Origin: Cadophora sp. MPI-SDFR-AT-0126
Taxonomy: Eukaryota > Ascomycota > Leotiomycetes > Helotiales > Ploettnerulaceae
Direction: 5' to 3'
NCBI GenBank assembly: GCA_020747065.1
Contig: JAGMVK010000002.1
Span: 186,001-250,000, forward strand
Length of the DNA: 64,000 nucleotides
Shown: positions 22,700 through 34,464 of the stretch, piece by piece
How the letters are laid out: every line of letters starts with the position of its first letter
Numbering within the stretch: position 1 is the first letter of the stretch
Notes under the pieces: generated by a model
The model's input: only the letters and a program-made list of their open reading frames with translations
Told to the model about the DNA's origin: nothing
Database searches by the model: none
Program-made: the position numbers and the translations under genes

Positions 22700-25309
22700 T
22701 CACAAAATCTCCTGCGCATCATGCCATGTAACGCCCTCCTCTGGGCTCGATACAATCGCTCCAATACTGCAACTCCGCTTGATGCGATCGCTGGTTGGTG
22801 TTGCCGCCGGCTCATCCACCACGATGGTATCTTCTCTCTCCTCTGTAGTCGTCTTCCTCTCACTACTCTGTAATTCTGTCCCAACCACGTTGCTGTCTAC
22901 GACGATTGTGTCTGCTGCGCTGAATCGCTTTGATGCTCTGGTCCCGTATGAGTGTACGATCTTCCGCTCTTCGACTTTCTTCTCCTCTGCTTTCTTCTGC
23001 TCGGCTGCCTTCTTATCCTCGGCTCTTTGCTTTGCTGCTTTCCTCTCTTCTGGCTTTGGTGTGTGAATTGGGATTGAAGATCCACAAGGGGGGTGCGAGA
23101 CGAGATTCATCTTGGAGAGGGGCCAGTTGCTGATGTTTGGTAGGTGGTTGGAGGAAGAATTGAATGCGAAAGGTTTGAGGAAGTCGGGTTTTTCGTTGCC
23201 AGAGAACGGTGCCAGGGGAGCTCGTAAGTATTGTGGTGCTGCACCGAGTCCAGGTGCCAGGCCTTGAAGCTTTTCCCAGTACTTTGTTACGATAGCAACT
23301 TGGTTATTCTGAGGGTATGTATCTTTCTCGATTTTCGCCGGTGCTGACTTCCTCTTCGTCGGTTTCGTCGGTTTCGTCGGTTTTGTTTGCTTCGTCACAA
23401 ACCCCTTAGGTCCTTGCGTGAACTTCATGGTATGTTTCGTCCCTGTATTTGCAGGCTGCTTCTTCACCGATTCTCTCTTGGCTGGTGGTGGTGGTGGTGC
23501 TCGTCCAGTCCAGTATGGCGATCGCTTGGCTGTTTGTCCTTGCTCGTCCTTGAAGGTGCCCAATTGATCCAAAATCTTGAACGTGACGTACACACCGTTC
23601 AATTTATCGTCCCTCTTGCACTGAGGTCGCTTGGGAACATTTGCAGTAGCACCAGCCGACTTTCTTCTCTCCTCCGTCACGGCGCCTGGTGGCAGCCACA
23701 GATCCTCTCTCCGATCCTTCAGATCAAGTACCCATTGGTCACAGTCCCAGGCCACCCAAAAGTCAATGACATCGCCCCAGGTACTCTCTGAAGGCTTAGT
23801 CTGGTTTACAAACACCACCTTTCCACCCCTCGAGTGGACCGCCTTGGCAAACTCCCTCACCATTATTTTCAGCCCATGTACGCGAAGACTCGTCCCCATG
23901 ATAAGGAGCACATCGGGGCCTAAGGCCAGATCATGTGTGACGAGAGGAGCAATAAGATTGGCATTGGGATGCTCCTCTCCGTACAACACAATGTCTGGCC
24001 TTAGGCGCCCAATGGCAAGTTTTCGTCGACCGTTTCCAGTCCTCTTGTTGCTGTAGGTCTGGCACGTGGGGCAGTCCGGCGCGCTGCCTGCAAGCGTTGC
24101 TGTGATTCGACCCTCGTCATCCCAATTGGATTTGGTGTTGCAAATTGAGCATCGTAACCATTCCAAAGATCCGTGGAGACCAACAGATTCGCAGCCTCCA
24201 GATCCACTTCCTCCTCCTGGTCGTCGGCTAAACCTTGTTTTCGAGCCAGTCCCTTGAGAAAGGTCTGTACAGAGGCCTTCCCTTTCTTCAAGGAGGTCAA
24301 TATTCTGCGAATAGTTTCGAACAAGGCGGCCACCATCTCGGAGCACGCGGAGGAATTTGTGGGAGTGAGTGGTCGAGGCGACATTTTGAACCTTTTGTCG
24401 GAGACTCGAAATGAACATGTAAAAGATGCTTGTGGTGAAAGCGTCCTGCCAGACCATGGAATCAAATAGATCGCGTCCTTTGAGGTTAGGTAGACTTTGT
24501 CGATTGCCGCCAGACGAGCTTTGAGATTGCGAGGGTTGGGGATTGGGGGAAGATTCTTTGGATGATTCCTGCGAGGAATCTGGCGAGGACTCTTGGGGAG
24601 GTTCTGGAGAAGAAACCGGGGAAGAGGTGTCTGTGCTATTACGAGTGTCGAGAGTTGAGTCTTGTAAAGCAAGTGGATCGGGAGAGCGATCGGGTGCGAT
24701 TGATGGCGAGCTGTTGACTTTGATCTGTGAGAATGAAAGTGGCACCTCAGGAGTGACCGAAGAGCAGCTCGACAACGAACTCTCTGAGGACGAATTGATC
24801 GACGGTGTGGAAGTGCGAGAATTGGAATTGGTGGTGTTTGATGAGCGAGATCGAGAAGAACGCCTTGGAGTGTGTGGTTGTTGAGCTTCGGGAAGCGGGT
24901 CCGGGTGCGAAGCTTGTGCTGGAGCGATTTCCTCGTCTATCACGTCCACGACCTTACCGTCAGGAGCCACGACTTCGTAGTACCACTGCTTGCGCTTCTT
25001 CTTTGGTCTGTCGTCAATATCAAAGATATTGGACTGCTCCCAAGGAGGATTTTTGATAGCTGCGTCGTATTGAGCTTGGATCAGAGAGTACAGGCCATTC
25101 TCTGAACGAAAGTCCTGTGAAAATGTGAGTAGACTGAGCTAAGGAAAAGAAAGCTAGCGTATTTTCTTGTGTAAACAACTTACTGGGATACCACAATTGG
25201 TACTGATGCCTGCCCCAGTTACCACCACGACTTTCTTTGAGTTCCCCATTATATCCGCAACCTCTTGAAGCTCCAGGTCCGAACCTGGTCCAACTTGAAT
25301 GGTAGGCAT
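22700..25309 (-). CDS. Sirtuin, Hst3/Hst4-type NAD-dependent histone deacetylase
   Basis: Class I sirtuin of about 846 residues; yeast Hst3/Hst4 remove H3K56 acetylation. Exons 25184-25309 and 22700-25114 join in phase 0. Motifs in order: VVTGAGIST, GIPDFRSENGLY (completed across the intron), YSQNIDLLE, the catalytic His in LHGSLEWLRC, zinc cysteines CSIC and CPTC, RPDIVLYGE, MGTSLRVHG and VFVNQT. A Ser/Pro-rich insert of roughly 130 residues separates DFRS from the helical part, and the C-terminal third is basic, Lys/Glu-rich and probably disordered, with a KPTKPTKPTK repeat. The start at 25309 (MPTIQVG) is preferred over the in-frame Met at 25345. Confidence 0.9.
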
Positions 25310-25650
25310 GATTCCAATATTGTAAAGGAACAGTATTCCAAACAACTATGGTGCTGGTAGTCCAGCTTTCAACAGTTCTTTCTTTCCTCCAGTCAATCTC
25401 AGTACCTTTCCTTCACCAATGCCCGGCTTTGACGCGTCCTTATTCCACCTGTAGGCTCAACTTTCAGTACTTCATAGGGGCAAAAGAATTACACCCAGGA
25501 TCCAAATGCTTTGACAGTATCAAAGCCCAGGCACTGCCTCGTGACGCGTGAATCTGTCCCTCCCAATGACGCGACTTCTCATCTGTTCACCTTCACAAAA
25601 CTTTCAAATCATCGCGGTATTTTCCACAAAGTCCAACTATCCAACATCAA
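25310..25650. promoter_or_regulatory. Divergent promoter region, sirtuin and small gene
   Basis: About 340 bases between the sirtuin start (minus strand) and the proposed plus-strand gene at 25651. No coding support is seen inside. Confidence 0.35.
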
Positions 25651-26102
25651 ATGCTCTTAGGAACGACAGATGAAGACAGTGGAGTAGTGCCTCAGTCTGC
25701 TGTTGTCCCAATTCTTCTTGGTGATCTTGCCGACCTTGCTACCTCGATCTGGTCAAGGCAGCACAACTCCGGGAACGGAATGCTGGGGAGCAGGGTATGA
25801 TTTCTTTTGGCTGATCTCGAATTGGTCCTGCTATTCATGCAGATAGACAATCCAAGTCTTTGTTGGCAGCTTGTGCTGAAAGCTGGTGGAGGAGGGGACG
25901 GGTCGTTCTCGTCGGTCGCAAGTAGGTAGATCGAAGACGCGCCTGATGTCAATAGACTTGGGTAACTTAGTGGCACTCTGAATTGCAGACGTTCCAGACG
26001 GGTTTCAAGGTTCTCGTGGATGGTCTGCCACCGGGGTCCACAACTGTGGCGTTGTTGGATCGAAAAAGGGAGGAGATGGTTCAAGCTGGAGATGTTGATT
26101 AA
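25651..26102 (+). CDS. Small hypothetical protein in three exons
   Basis: Unrecognised small protein found only by splicing. Exon 1 (25651-25794) reads from MLLGTTDEDSG to LATSIWSRQHNSGNGMLGSR and ends at a GTATGA donor. Exon 2 starts at 25843 (IDNPSLCWQLVLKAGGGG) after a TTCATGCAG acceptor. The last exon starts at 25989 after TTGCAG and reads TFQTGFKVLVDGLPPG to the stop TAA at 26100-26102 (VQAGDVD). The junction between exons 2 and 3 is uncertain because the best donor (GTAGGT at 25922) is not in phase with that last reading. No signal peptide or known domain is seen. Confidence 0.45.
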
Positions 26103-26725
26103 GGTGCGATAGATCATCTGAGGTCGCGTTCCTCAACATGTTTTGGCAATTCGAATCCCTGTACAGTTCCCCAGACCAAGCCCAATTCTTCGAGCGGTGA
26201 GATGGTGGAGTTCTTTAGTTTTTTCGCTTCGAGAGCCACTCAGCGCCTCCAGGGCTTTCTTCCTAATCAGGACGACACCTTAAACGAAATATGTCACAAG
26301 CGAGACCTCCTTTGGAACGCTGGAAAGCTGCTTTGTTGCCAAAAAGCGTGTCAAGTGGCCGCTGCTTCCGCCCTCTCACATCTTCGGTACGGCAAGACAT
26401 TTGCTGGCTTGGGATGGAATGATGTGTTAGGTAATGATCAGGCTATATTTTGCTTCTCCGGATTGCTTCCTTCGTTCGTTCGTTGGTTTGCTCAAAACTG
26501 CTTGGATATCATGCCTACGTGCAATGGAATCATCGACAGCAAAGATTGACAAGCTACGGGCTGCTCAAGTCATGGCCCGCCAAACATTTGCCAGTGGGCT
26601 ATAAGAGTCATGAAAATGGCCAACTTGGGTCTACCAGTTGACATTCTTTTCCTCATCAAGAATTCCCTTTCTCAAGCTCCTAACGCCATTGGACCCTCGC
26701 ATCGCTCAAGCTTCAACAAGCTAAA
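26103..26725. other. Intergenic, no supported gene
   Basis: A plus-strand open frame of 115 codons at 26202-26549 has no recognisable motif or splice support and is not called. A short (TTCG)n run lies near 26470. Confidence 0.4.
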
Positions 26726-27437
26726 ATGGCCAGAAAACCAAACCTGCAGTTCGTCTGGCCGAAAGACGGATACAAAGGTCGTGAGCGTCGAGGATTCTGG
26801 GGCCGGCTGAACAATATCAGGACTGGGAAAGGACCTGATATCTTCCTCCAACCAAAAGGATCGAACGAGCCTATCATGCAAGATCAGTGGCAGAACTGGT
26901 AAGTACTTTCGGCACGTCTTGCAAACGTTTCTAATCACCAACCAGGGACTCTTATCGATTCCTCGATTGCCACATCGATGAGGCAACCAATTTCGCGTCC
27001 AGAGGTTACAAAAGATACGACCCCCATGACCGAACATACAAGAAGTGGTCGATACCTGAAGATTGGGCAGGTGTCGGGATTGATACTCAGGGCATAGGCG
27101 CCCACGCCAATGGTCTACCAAGATTCACTCGTGATGAATGGGTCACGATGCAGAAACTCAGAAAGCGCGGTCGTCAGATCGAACCTTCTGAGATGGGAGA
27201 TGCGTGGACTCATCACGGACCAAAGGTTTGCATTACTCTACTTTGTTTGACTTCACGACTGATAGTGGATAGAGATGGGGCGTTGAGTACGATGAGTTCT
27301 GGCGCAATGCTCACCGGCAAGCGGAGAATTTCCGCCAAGGGCTGCCTCGACAGGCTGGAACAAACCCAATGATGCGTGCGCACCTCCCGGACAGGCAACA
27401 GCTCGCAGATTGGATGATTTGGGAGGGAATCTATTGA
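26726..27437 (+). CDS. Hypothetical Trp-rich protein
   Basis: Unrecognised protein of 205 residues. Exons 26726-26898 (donor GTAAGT), 26946-27225 and 27273-27437 join in phase and end in WEGIY. The sequence is hydrophilic with many Trp, Arg and Asp residues (FVWPKDGYKG, RRGFWGRLNN, KKWSIPEDWAGVG, RWGVEYDEFWRNAHRQAENF). No membrane segment, signal peptide or known motif is visible. Codon phase is kept over both introns, which supports it as a real gene although no single exon is long. Confidence 0.6.
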
Positions 27438-28146
27438 AGCCGTAAAGCTCGCTGCATGGTTCAATGGTGACGGGGAGATGGATGTCTAGCGGTTTGCCTG
27501 TACTGTGCTGGGCAACTAAGTTGCGGGTGCGTTTGACTTTCCGAAGTAAGGCTGGGCTGTGTTGGATTGCCGTCATTCCATGTACTTAGACTGTCTTGGA
27601 GAAGTTCCCAACCGCCATTGCATCAAACAAATCTTCTTCTAGTGTGACAACATGCACGTGAACCATATAAAACGAAACTGTTCCAAAGCTTGCACTTCCA
27701 TAGACTCTGCATCTGAACCCTTCTAATTAGACTTCGCTTGCTCGCCACCGATTTTCGGCCTTCTTGGCTTGTGGTTGGGAGGCTCCAGCATTCGAAGCAG
27801 GGCCATGCACTCGGGCAAGAGCCGAGCGAAGGAAGGTAAGCCGACGCTAAGTAATGTGCCCCTCCAAAGTTCATCCAACCCCGCCATTCCCTCCAGCTTC
27901 CCCGTGCAACACCTATGCACGTAATACCGGGATTACAAAGAGACAACCTATAATCAGATTTGTCTTCAAGTCCACCAGCGGGTGAGCGATCACGAGCAGC
28001 AGTCGGAAGAGTTCCCCCACTGTCAAGAGTGGATCGCTGTTTCCTCTTTAAATATCTGGCCGGTTTCCGGCCTTCTCTTCGCTCCCTCATCCATCTTTTC
28101 ATACACAGTCAACATCTCAACGGCTTTGTTAATTCAGTCTACAAAA
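27438..28146. other. Intergenic, promoter of the flavin monooxygenase
   Basis: No coding exon is supported. The region just upstream of the ATG at 28147 is pyrimidine-rich, with an AT-rich TTTAAATAT at about 28048 that could serve as a core promoter element. Confidence 0.4.
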
Positions 28147-30130
28147 ATGGGAAGCATCGCACTCCAATCCCCATCCACGGTACCCTCCTCGGACCGGTGC
28201 GAACCCGGCTCGTTCCCTCTAGTTACCGCACAATTCCCCGCTGCATCCAAGCCCAAGCCTGTTGACGCCAATGACATTGCTGCAAATTGGGTCTCAGCCT
28301 TCAACAAATATATCTCAAATCCTTCAATCGAATCCCTCTCCAAGCTCTTCCTCACCGAATCGTACTGGCGCGATCAACTCTGCCTCACATGGGATTTCCA
28401 CACCCTATCCGGCCCAGCCAAGATCCACTCGTTACTCATCGCTAACCCCTCTCGAATCACATCCATCTCTCTTGATACTAGTTCTTCATACCGTTCTCCC
28501 AAAACAGCATCGCTCGATAATGGAAAGGTGCAAGTTGTGCAAGCTTTCTTGAAAGTCGAGACGGATGTTGGTGCTGGTGAAGGATTCGTGCGATTGGTCG
28601 AAGAAGCAGGAGTGTGGAAAGTGTTCACACTGTTTACGTTCTTAAAGAGTTTGAATGGATTTGAAGAGAGCGTTGGCAAAAAGAGACCGAATGGTGTAAA
28701 GCATGGTGAGCATGATTCGAGGGAGAACTGGGCGGATCGAAGGAGGATTGAGGAGGAGTTTGACAATGGAGAGGAGCCGACTGTGTTGATTCTTGGTAAA
28801 CAATATTCATCTTCACTCATGGGTTGAGGCATAGAGCTGATTTGTACAAGGCGCTGGACAAGGTGGTCTCACCGTCGCAGCTAGATTGAAGATGCTAGGC
28901 ATTAAATCCCTGATCGTCGACCGAGAAAAGAGAGTCGGCGATAATTGGCGTTCACGATATCATCAACTGGTCCTGCATGACTGCGTATGGTTCGACCACC
29001 TACCATACATGCCATTCCCAGAATACTGGCCCATTTTCACGCCGAAAGATAAACTAGGTGACTGGTTCGAAAGCTACGTCAAGCTGCTGGAATTGAACGC
29101 TTGGACAAGCACTACCATCACGAAATCCGCCTGGGACGACAGCATTTCGCAATGGACCGTCAATCTTGAGCGAACTGTTGATGGGAATAAGCAGACTAGA
29201 ACCCTACATCCGAAAGTATCTCTTCCCGTTAGCAGATCTACGAACGCGAACTTACATATCTAGCACATAATTCAAGCAACAGGAGCGTCGGGTCTCCCCA
29301 ACATGCCTCTCATCCCCGGAATCTCCTCCTTTACTGGCACCCGACTCGTGCACTCCTCGTCCTTCACCGGTGCGATCCCCTCCCACGGTCAATCCAAACG
29401 AGCAGTCATAATCGGCTGCTGCAACTCCGCACACGACATAGCCCAAGATTACTACGAGAACGGCTACGCCGTAACCATGATCCAACGATCTAGCACCCTC
29501 GTCCTCAATGCCGATACGAATCTACGCCACATGGCCGGGCTATGGAGCGACGATGGACCTGCGACAGATGATGCAGATGTGGTCTTTATGAGTACTCCGA
29601 ATGCGGTGGTCAAGAGGATGAATGTGGATATGACGGATACACAGGCTGAAGAAGATAGCGAGATATTGAATGGTTTGGAGAGAGCGGGCTTTAGGCTGGA
29701 CAGGGGACCAGATGGTAGTGGATTGTGGATCAAGTATTTGCAGCGAGGAGGTGGCTATTACATCGATGTGGGGTGCAGCCAGCTTATTGCGGCTGGGAAG
29801 ATAAAAGTCAAATCCGGTGTTGAGATCTCGGAAATCACACCTACAGGCTTGATATTCCAAGATGGAGAGACAATGGAGGCAGATGAGATTGTGTTTGCAA
29901 CGGGATATCTCAATATGCGGACGCAGTGTAGGGAGATATTTGGTGATGAGGTCGCGGATAGGGTGAAAGATGTCTGGGGCTTTGATGAGGAGGGTGAGAT
30001 TAGGACTTTGTGGAGGGGAAGTGGACATCCCGGCTTCTGGTTCATGGGTGGAAATCTAGCGCTCTGTAGGTGGTATAGTAGATTGCTTGCTTTGCAGATC
30101 AAGAGTGTGGAGGAGGGATTTGTGAGATAG
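28147..30130 (+). CDS. Flavin-containing monooxygenase with N-terminal NTF2-like region
   Basis: FAD- and NADPH-dependent monooxygenase of 626 residues. Exons 28147-28795, 28851-29215 and 29264-30130 join in phase. About 190 residues precede the first Rossmann motif and resemble an NTF2/SnoaL-like fold (DIAANWVSAFNKYI, SYWRDQLCLTWDFHTLSG). The FAD motif GAGQGGLTVAARL is completed across intron 1. HIIQATGASGLPNMP is followed by FTGTRLVHSSSF, a variant of the FxGxxxHxxx(Y/F) signature of N-oxidising FMOs. The NADPH motif is IIGCCNSAHDIA, and FATGY lies near the end. The missing W(P/D) argues against a classical Baeyer-Villiger enzyme. The substrate is unknown. Confidence 0.9.
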
Positions 30131-30433
30131 GAATTGCTCGAGGGACGGTCGATAGCTGATTCCGTTGCTAGACCTACATAGATAGTTTACTTTATTGCAA
30201 CTAGAAGCATGGAAAGCAATTTTTTTTTTAAAGATATTTGTATTGTTCTATTGTTCTGTGCGATGTCCATTTCGTTTGTGGAGTGGAGTTGTGCTTAAAA
30301 GCAGCAAACTTATCTATTGTACTGTACATAAAGCTGTGCTTCATCAACGGGAAACCTCAATGACCAACTAACTCCCTCGCTCCTCCTGACCATCAAGAAA
30401 GCTCACAAGTCAATAGTTCGCAAAGGAACACAA
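30131..30433. other. Short intergenic region between convergent genes
   Basis: 3' flanks of the monooxygenase and of the convergent minus-strand gene. It includes a run of T near 30222-30231. No gene is seen. Confidence 0.5.
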
Positions 30434-32220
30434 TCAAGAGTCGTTCAAGGAGGGAACATAAACCTGGCCCTTTTTCTTCGCACGCCATACCTCCCCCTTC
30501 CACTTATGCACCGCACTCGTGACATAAGCACGCAAAGCAACACCAAGCCAAGCCTGACAGCCAACATCGTTTCTCCAAGCGACGCGCATGGCGGCCAGGA
30601 TACTGTTCTTAGCGTTTCTACCGATCTCGTCCTTCTCCTCAGGTGAGGTGGGTTTGCCTGTCTTGTCGGGGTTCATGATGGCGGAGCAGCAGATCAGCAT
30701 GTGCTTGAGGATCTTGTCTTTCTTCAGGCCGGTGACACCTTCGAGGCGCTTTTCGAGGTCTGCCCAGTCGGGTTTGTCGCCGTAGCCGGCGGAGAGGACG
30801 CGCTCTAGGCCGGAGTCGAGGGGGGTGAAGAACCAGGTTTGGATTTGTTGTTGGAGGAGAGGGGGGAGTTGGGCCGGGGTGGGGTTGGCGGGGACGAGTG
30901 GGAAGTCGATTTGGCCTGTTTGGGTGTTGTAGAAGGCTAGAAGGTTGGCTAGGAGTCCTGAGGGAGGTTGGAGAAGGGTGGTCCAGGCTACAACGGGGAC
31001 AGGGTCTTGAGGCTGCGTGGCTGTGACTTGTTGACCTGGAAGTTGACCTGATGCATTCGAGGGACCTGTTGCAGGGGCGTTTGTTGCAGTCGGACCCGTG
31101 TGGTTGGCAGCATCCTGCTCAGATGATCCAGCATTGGGAGCTTGGCCAGAGACCTTGAGGATCATCTTTGTGCGTGGCTTTGCTGCTTCTCCAGTCGAAA
31201 CTGGTGCAGGAGTCTCGACTTCCGTGGACAGGTCGGTAGCGGTGTTTGACTCTGCTGAAGTAGAGCTGGATGCGTGATTCAACTCCTCGGATTGTGAAGA
31301 CGAGCCTGGTGTCGATCTCGAAACAGATCCTGTCTTGGCACGCTTTTGAGTTCGACGTTGACGGCCTGATGGAAGTGCCTTTCGCTTTCTCTTGCCTTTG
31401 AGGTTTGCGTCTGGGGTGCATTTTTTCAAGAACTCTTCAATCTTATTCATTGCCTCCTGCGTAGCGTCCTCAGGAAGTGGGCTTGAGAAGAAATCGCGAA
31501 TCCAGGGGCACTGCTCTCGCCGATCTGGGTACTCCTCGACGATAGTATCAGCGTGAAGACCGATAGTTCGGGCAACTTCATTGATGGTGAGAATATTATC
31601 CTTTAGACGTTCAGTGGTCAGCTATATTCATATATAGTTTCCTGTATCATGGACATGCGCCAACGTACCTTGATCATTTTGTGTCTCGCACGTAGCCACA
31701 CGGCTTTCTTCTTCATACAGTAATCGCCTGTCTTTTCATCGGCCTCAACCGAAAATAGGTTTGTGATCACTCGCTGAGTAGACGATGCACTGTGTACAGT
31801 ATACATGACGAGCTCGTCGTATTCCTTACAGGAAACGACCTCCATCTTGACGGCTTGTTGTGGTGTTGAGTAGGTGTTGGGGAAGGAAGGCGAGATCGCT
31901 GCAAGCAATGTGAGAAGATTTCTCTGAAAAGGAGGAACAGTGTAGAGTTGAGGATGCTCAGACTCCTCGAAGAACGCGTCCTTGATCCAGCGGCTCGAAG
32001 TTCGAGTAGGGAGGTAACTCGAAGTTGAACTCGAACTCGAACTCGAACTCGAACGCGGTTTTGCGAATAACCACCGTGCAAATGCAAGCTTGCACAATTG
32101 GGAGAAGTATATAACGAAGGAGATCAGGGAGAACTTACCTCTGGATTCAGAGCGTGCTCGAGTACGATCTTGTCGTACTCGAATTGACAGTTGGGATGCG
32201 TGGTTGAAGATGCGGTTCAA
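30434..32220 (-). CDS. Hypothetical protein, basic linker and conserved helical C-terminus
   Basis: Unrecognised protein with two secure exons: one from about 32050 or less down to 31669 and one at 31621-30434 (donor GTACGT, phase 0). The reading passes through DAFFEESEHPQLYTV, LWLRARHKM-like basic helices and LTINEVARTIGLHADTIVEEYP. It then has a basic, nuclear-signal-like KGKRKRKALPSGRQRRTQKRAK, a Ser/Thr/Pro-rich linker and a helical C-terminal domain rich in Trp and Lys (DKPDWADLEKRLEGVTGLKK). The 5' end is unresolved: no ATG joins cleanly, and a GAACTC repeat sits at the likely acceptor. Probably nuclear; function unknown. Confidence 0.6.
32029..32054. repeat. Hexamer microsatellite (GAACTC)n
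   Basis: About four tandem copies of GAACTC on the plus strand, read as TTCGAG repeats on the coding (minus) strand. There they encode poly-Ser or offer a series of AG acceptors at the start of an exon of the host gene. Confidence 0.85.
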
Positions 32221-32478
32221 GTCAAGCTTGGGATCTTCTATTTAAGTTTTAGCTCGAAATTGACGAGGCCTGAAAAACATACGCACTTCTGCGCTAGCAC
32301 GCTAGCTCGGAACAGCCTCCTTCCGGCAGCTTCTCTCTAAGAGAGAATAGAGATTCTCACATTACACATTTTTGAATTCGTCAAAACTTTCGAGACATTC
32401 ACTTAGAATTTAGAATAAATTGCTCAGTCTTCGAAGCAACCCCTTATGTTCGGCCGCATTGGAACCATGTATACATAT

Positions 32479-33182
32479 TTATATAGATATCGGCTCATAG
32501 TCTCCTGCCCTCGCGTCTTTGTTGTGGTCTTCTTTGTTCCTCCTCTTTAGGGGATTCTTCAACTTCTCGGCATCTACCGCATCTGCCATAACAACAGTGA
32601 GCAGAAATCCAATACTAGTAGATGGAGTCAACGTAATGTCCAAAACCATATAATTCTCTTGAATGTCGGAAGATGCCGAATTTACAAGAACAAGTAGCAA
32701 AAGAAAGGGGTGCGCGATGGAACAATAGCTCACAGATTCAAGACTGACACCGCAACAACAGCACCCCAGACTCCACAACCTCCGGAACCACTATCACCAT
32801 CACTATCATTCCGCCTCCTCTTACTGTTTCCACTACATGAAACGCTGTCGGTGGCCAAGATAATTGTATTGGCACCCCATCCAAAGAAGAACAGTATATT
32901 CATGACATACTTCACGGCATCGACAATATCCCCTCCAGAAGGAACAAAACAGATCACCACTGTGGTGATAGTCGTATATATGGCACAGCAAATAGCAATC
33001 GCGAGCATGACTCCATGTGCCGTCGTCAATTTTGTGCCGAGGGTGACCAGGTAGGCTACGAAGAGGATGAGGCCTGATATTGAGGCAATAAAGCTGTATA
33101 TCCGAAGATACTGGAGGCATTTCTGGTACCAGGGTTTCTGGGAGACAGATTTGGGTACCAGTTCGAAAATCATGGACACCAT
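32479..33182 (-). CDS. Four-helix membrane protein, MARVEL-like
   Basis: Integral membrane protein with the 3+1 helix layout of fungal MARVEL-like proteins. Exon 1 runs from about 33182 down to a GTGAGC donor at 32730. Exon 2 starts after ACTAG at about 32620 and ends at 32479. Segments: YLRIYSFIASISGLILFVAY, a second helix around AHGVMLAIAICCAIYTTITTV, a third around YVMNILFFFGWGANTIIL, a basic/acidic loop (SKRRRNDSDGDSG), then a fourth helix completed across the intron (VAVSVLNLIGFLLTVVMA). The tail is Lys-rich. Met at 33182 is chosen because the frame upstream to 33299 would add a Cys-rich leader not usual for the family. The family assignment is tentative. Confidence 0.7.
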
Positions 33183-33876
33183 TGTGATGGTGTTGCGGAC
33201 GTATGTTTTAATAGCTGTGGACAAAGTATTGGTGAAGGGAGGCAGAACACGGACTGGGCAGCGAAGACAAGTAAAGAATATCCTCGACAGCGAAGGCACA
33301 ACAAAAAGACAGCAATGGAGAGCAGGTAAAAAAGAAATTGAGGGGGGTACTACGCCTCATATACTTTCAAGTGGACTCAGCCTTGTTGGGCCCCGATGTC
33401 CAGCCGTGATACATGGATCTCGCTTGAGTCGATCAGGAGTCCCTGCCCCTGCCAACAGGGAGGGTGAAACGCGGCCTCACCGAGTTCTGTAATCCACCAT
33501 AAAGCTTAAATCTGGATTTGGTACCCTGTGAATCTGCATATCTCGCAAGGAAATGTGGAGTGCATCATGGGAAGATTCAGAAGACGCAGGACTGATTGGG
33601 GAACCAGGCTGTATCAAGAGCACAGAGCAAGCATTTTGGTCCTGCCATATTGCAGAATTACAGCTGAGGTCGAGTTTATTAACTTGCGTTGGACACATCC
33701 AGGATGCTTTCCTATTATTTGACCGCTGGACTTGCTTCACGTCAATGTTTGCGTCTGAGCTTTCGATGACCATCTCAGAAAAGACGAGAAAACTTCGAAG
33801 AAAGGCAGAAACATTTCAAGCTCGAACCCAAGTTGATATTGTGCTGTCTCTTTCAAGACTCATCGTAAGATCAAGA
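33183..33876. other. Intergenic, no supported gene
   Basis: Promoter of the membrane protein gene and 3' flank of the DUF302 gene; both are on the minus strand. Open frames here have no motif support. Confidence 0.45.
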
Positions 33877-34464
33877 TCAAGAAAGCACATCCTTCAGTAA
33901 AGCCGCCAATTTCTCGTCTAGCTTCTCAGAAGCGCTAACTAGCTCGGGATCCTTATTCAAGCCAGTAATCAACCCACTAGGCAAGTCGTAGGTGATCTCA
34001 GTACCCCCCTTCTTCTCAAGCAGAAGAATCTCGACTGGGACGAAGAGGCCAGCATTGATATCATGTTTGAGCATCGTAATCGCGATCAAGGGATTGCCGA
34101 GGATGATTCTAGCGGATTTCAGACCTTGGCCTTCGCCGAAGAAGGGAAGCCATGCCCCATGATTGAATTCCTAGATCATGAACCGTGAGATTGAAGCTTC
34201 TTGAATCAGGAGGGAGAGGAGAATTACCTGCATGATCATGAAGCCGTGAGGACCAACCATGTTGTTGACCGAGTTATCAAATTGCTCTCGTGCATCTACA
34301 GATTGGGAGATCCCTTTCATCGACTTAAGCCACTCTCCAACGACATCCGGGGAGCCGATGGAAGTGTAGAGGGCCGTAAGGACATCGCTGTAGAGCTTTG
34401 GAGATGTGAGAGTGACGCGAGTTGCTTCAAATTTTTGACTTTGGGAGACTGGGCTGTACGACAT
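33877..34464 (-). CDS. DUF302-domain protein
   Basis: Small soluble protein of 176 residues. Exons 34228-34464 and 33877-34170 join in phase 0. The C-terminal half carries the DUF302 pattern: a hydrophobic strand, SARIILGNPLIAITMLKHDINAG, then LFVPVEILLLEKKGG and the TYDLPSGL segment. The N-terminal half (FEATRVTLTSPKLYSDVLTAL) is a strand plus helix also expected for this fold. The start is Met 34464 (MSYSPVSQ); an upstream in-frame Met lacks support. DUF302 proteins have no settled biochemical role. Confidence 0.82.

Noticed and set aside
23356..23386. Repeated GTCGGTTTC units
   Set aside because: They encode a KPT repeat in the sirtuin tail; low complexity inside a gene rather than a separate element.
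26140..26165. TTCGAATCCC, reminiscent of a tRNA T-loop/B-box
   Set aside because: No matching A-box or acceptor stem in the preceding 80 bases. I found no tRNA or rRNA gene in the window.
26202..26549. 115-codon plus-strand frame
   Set aside because: No motif, no splice support and mixed composition; probably a chance frame between two genes.
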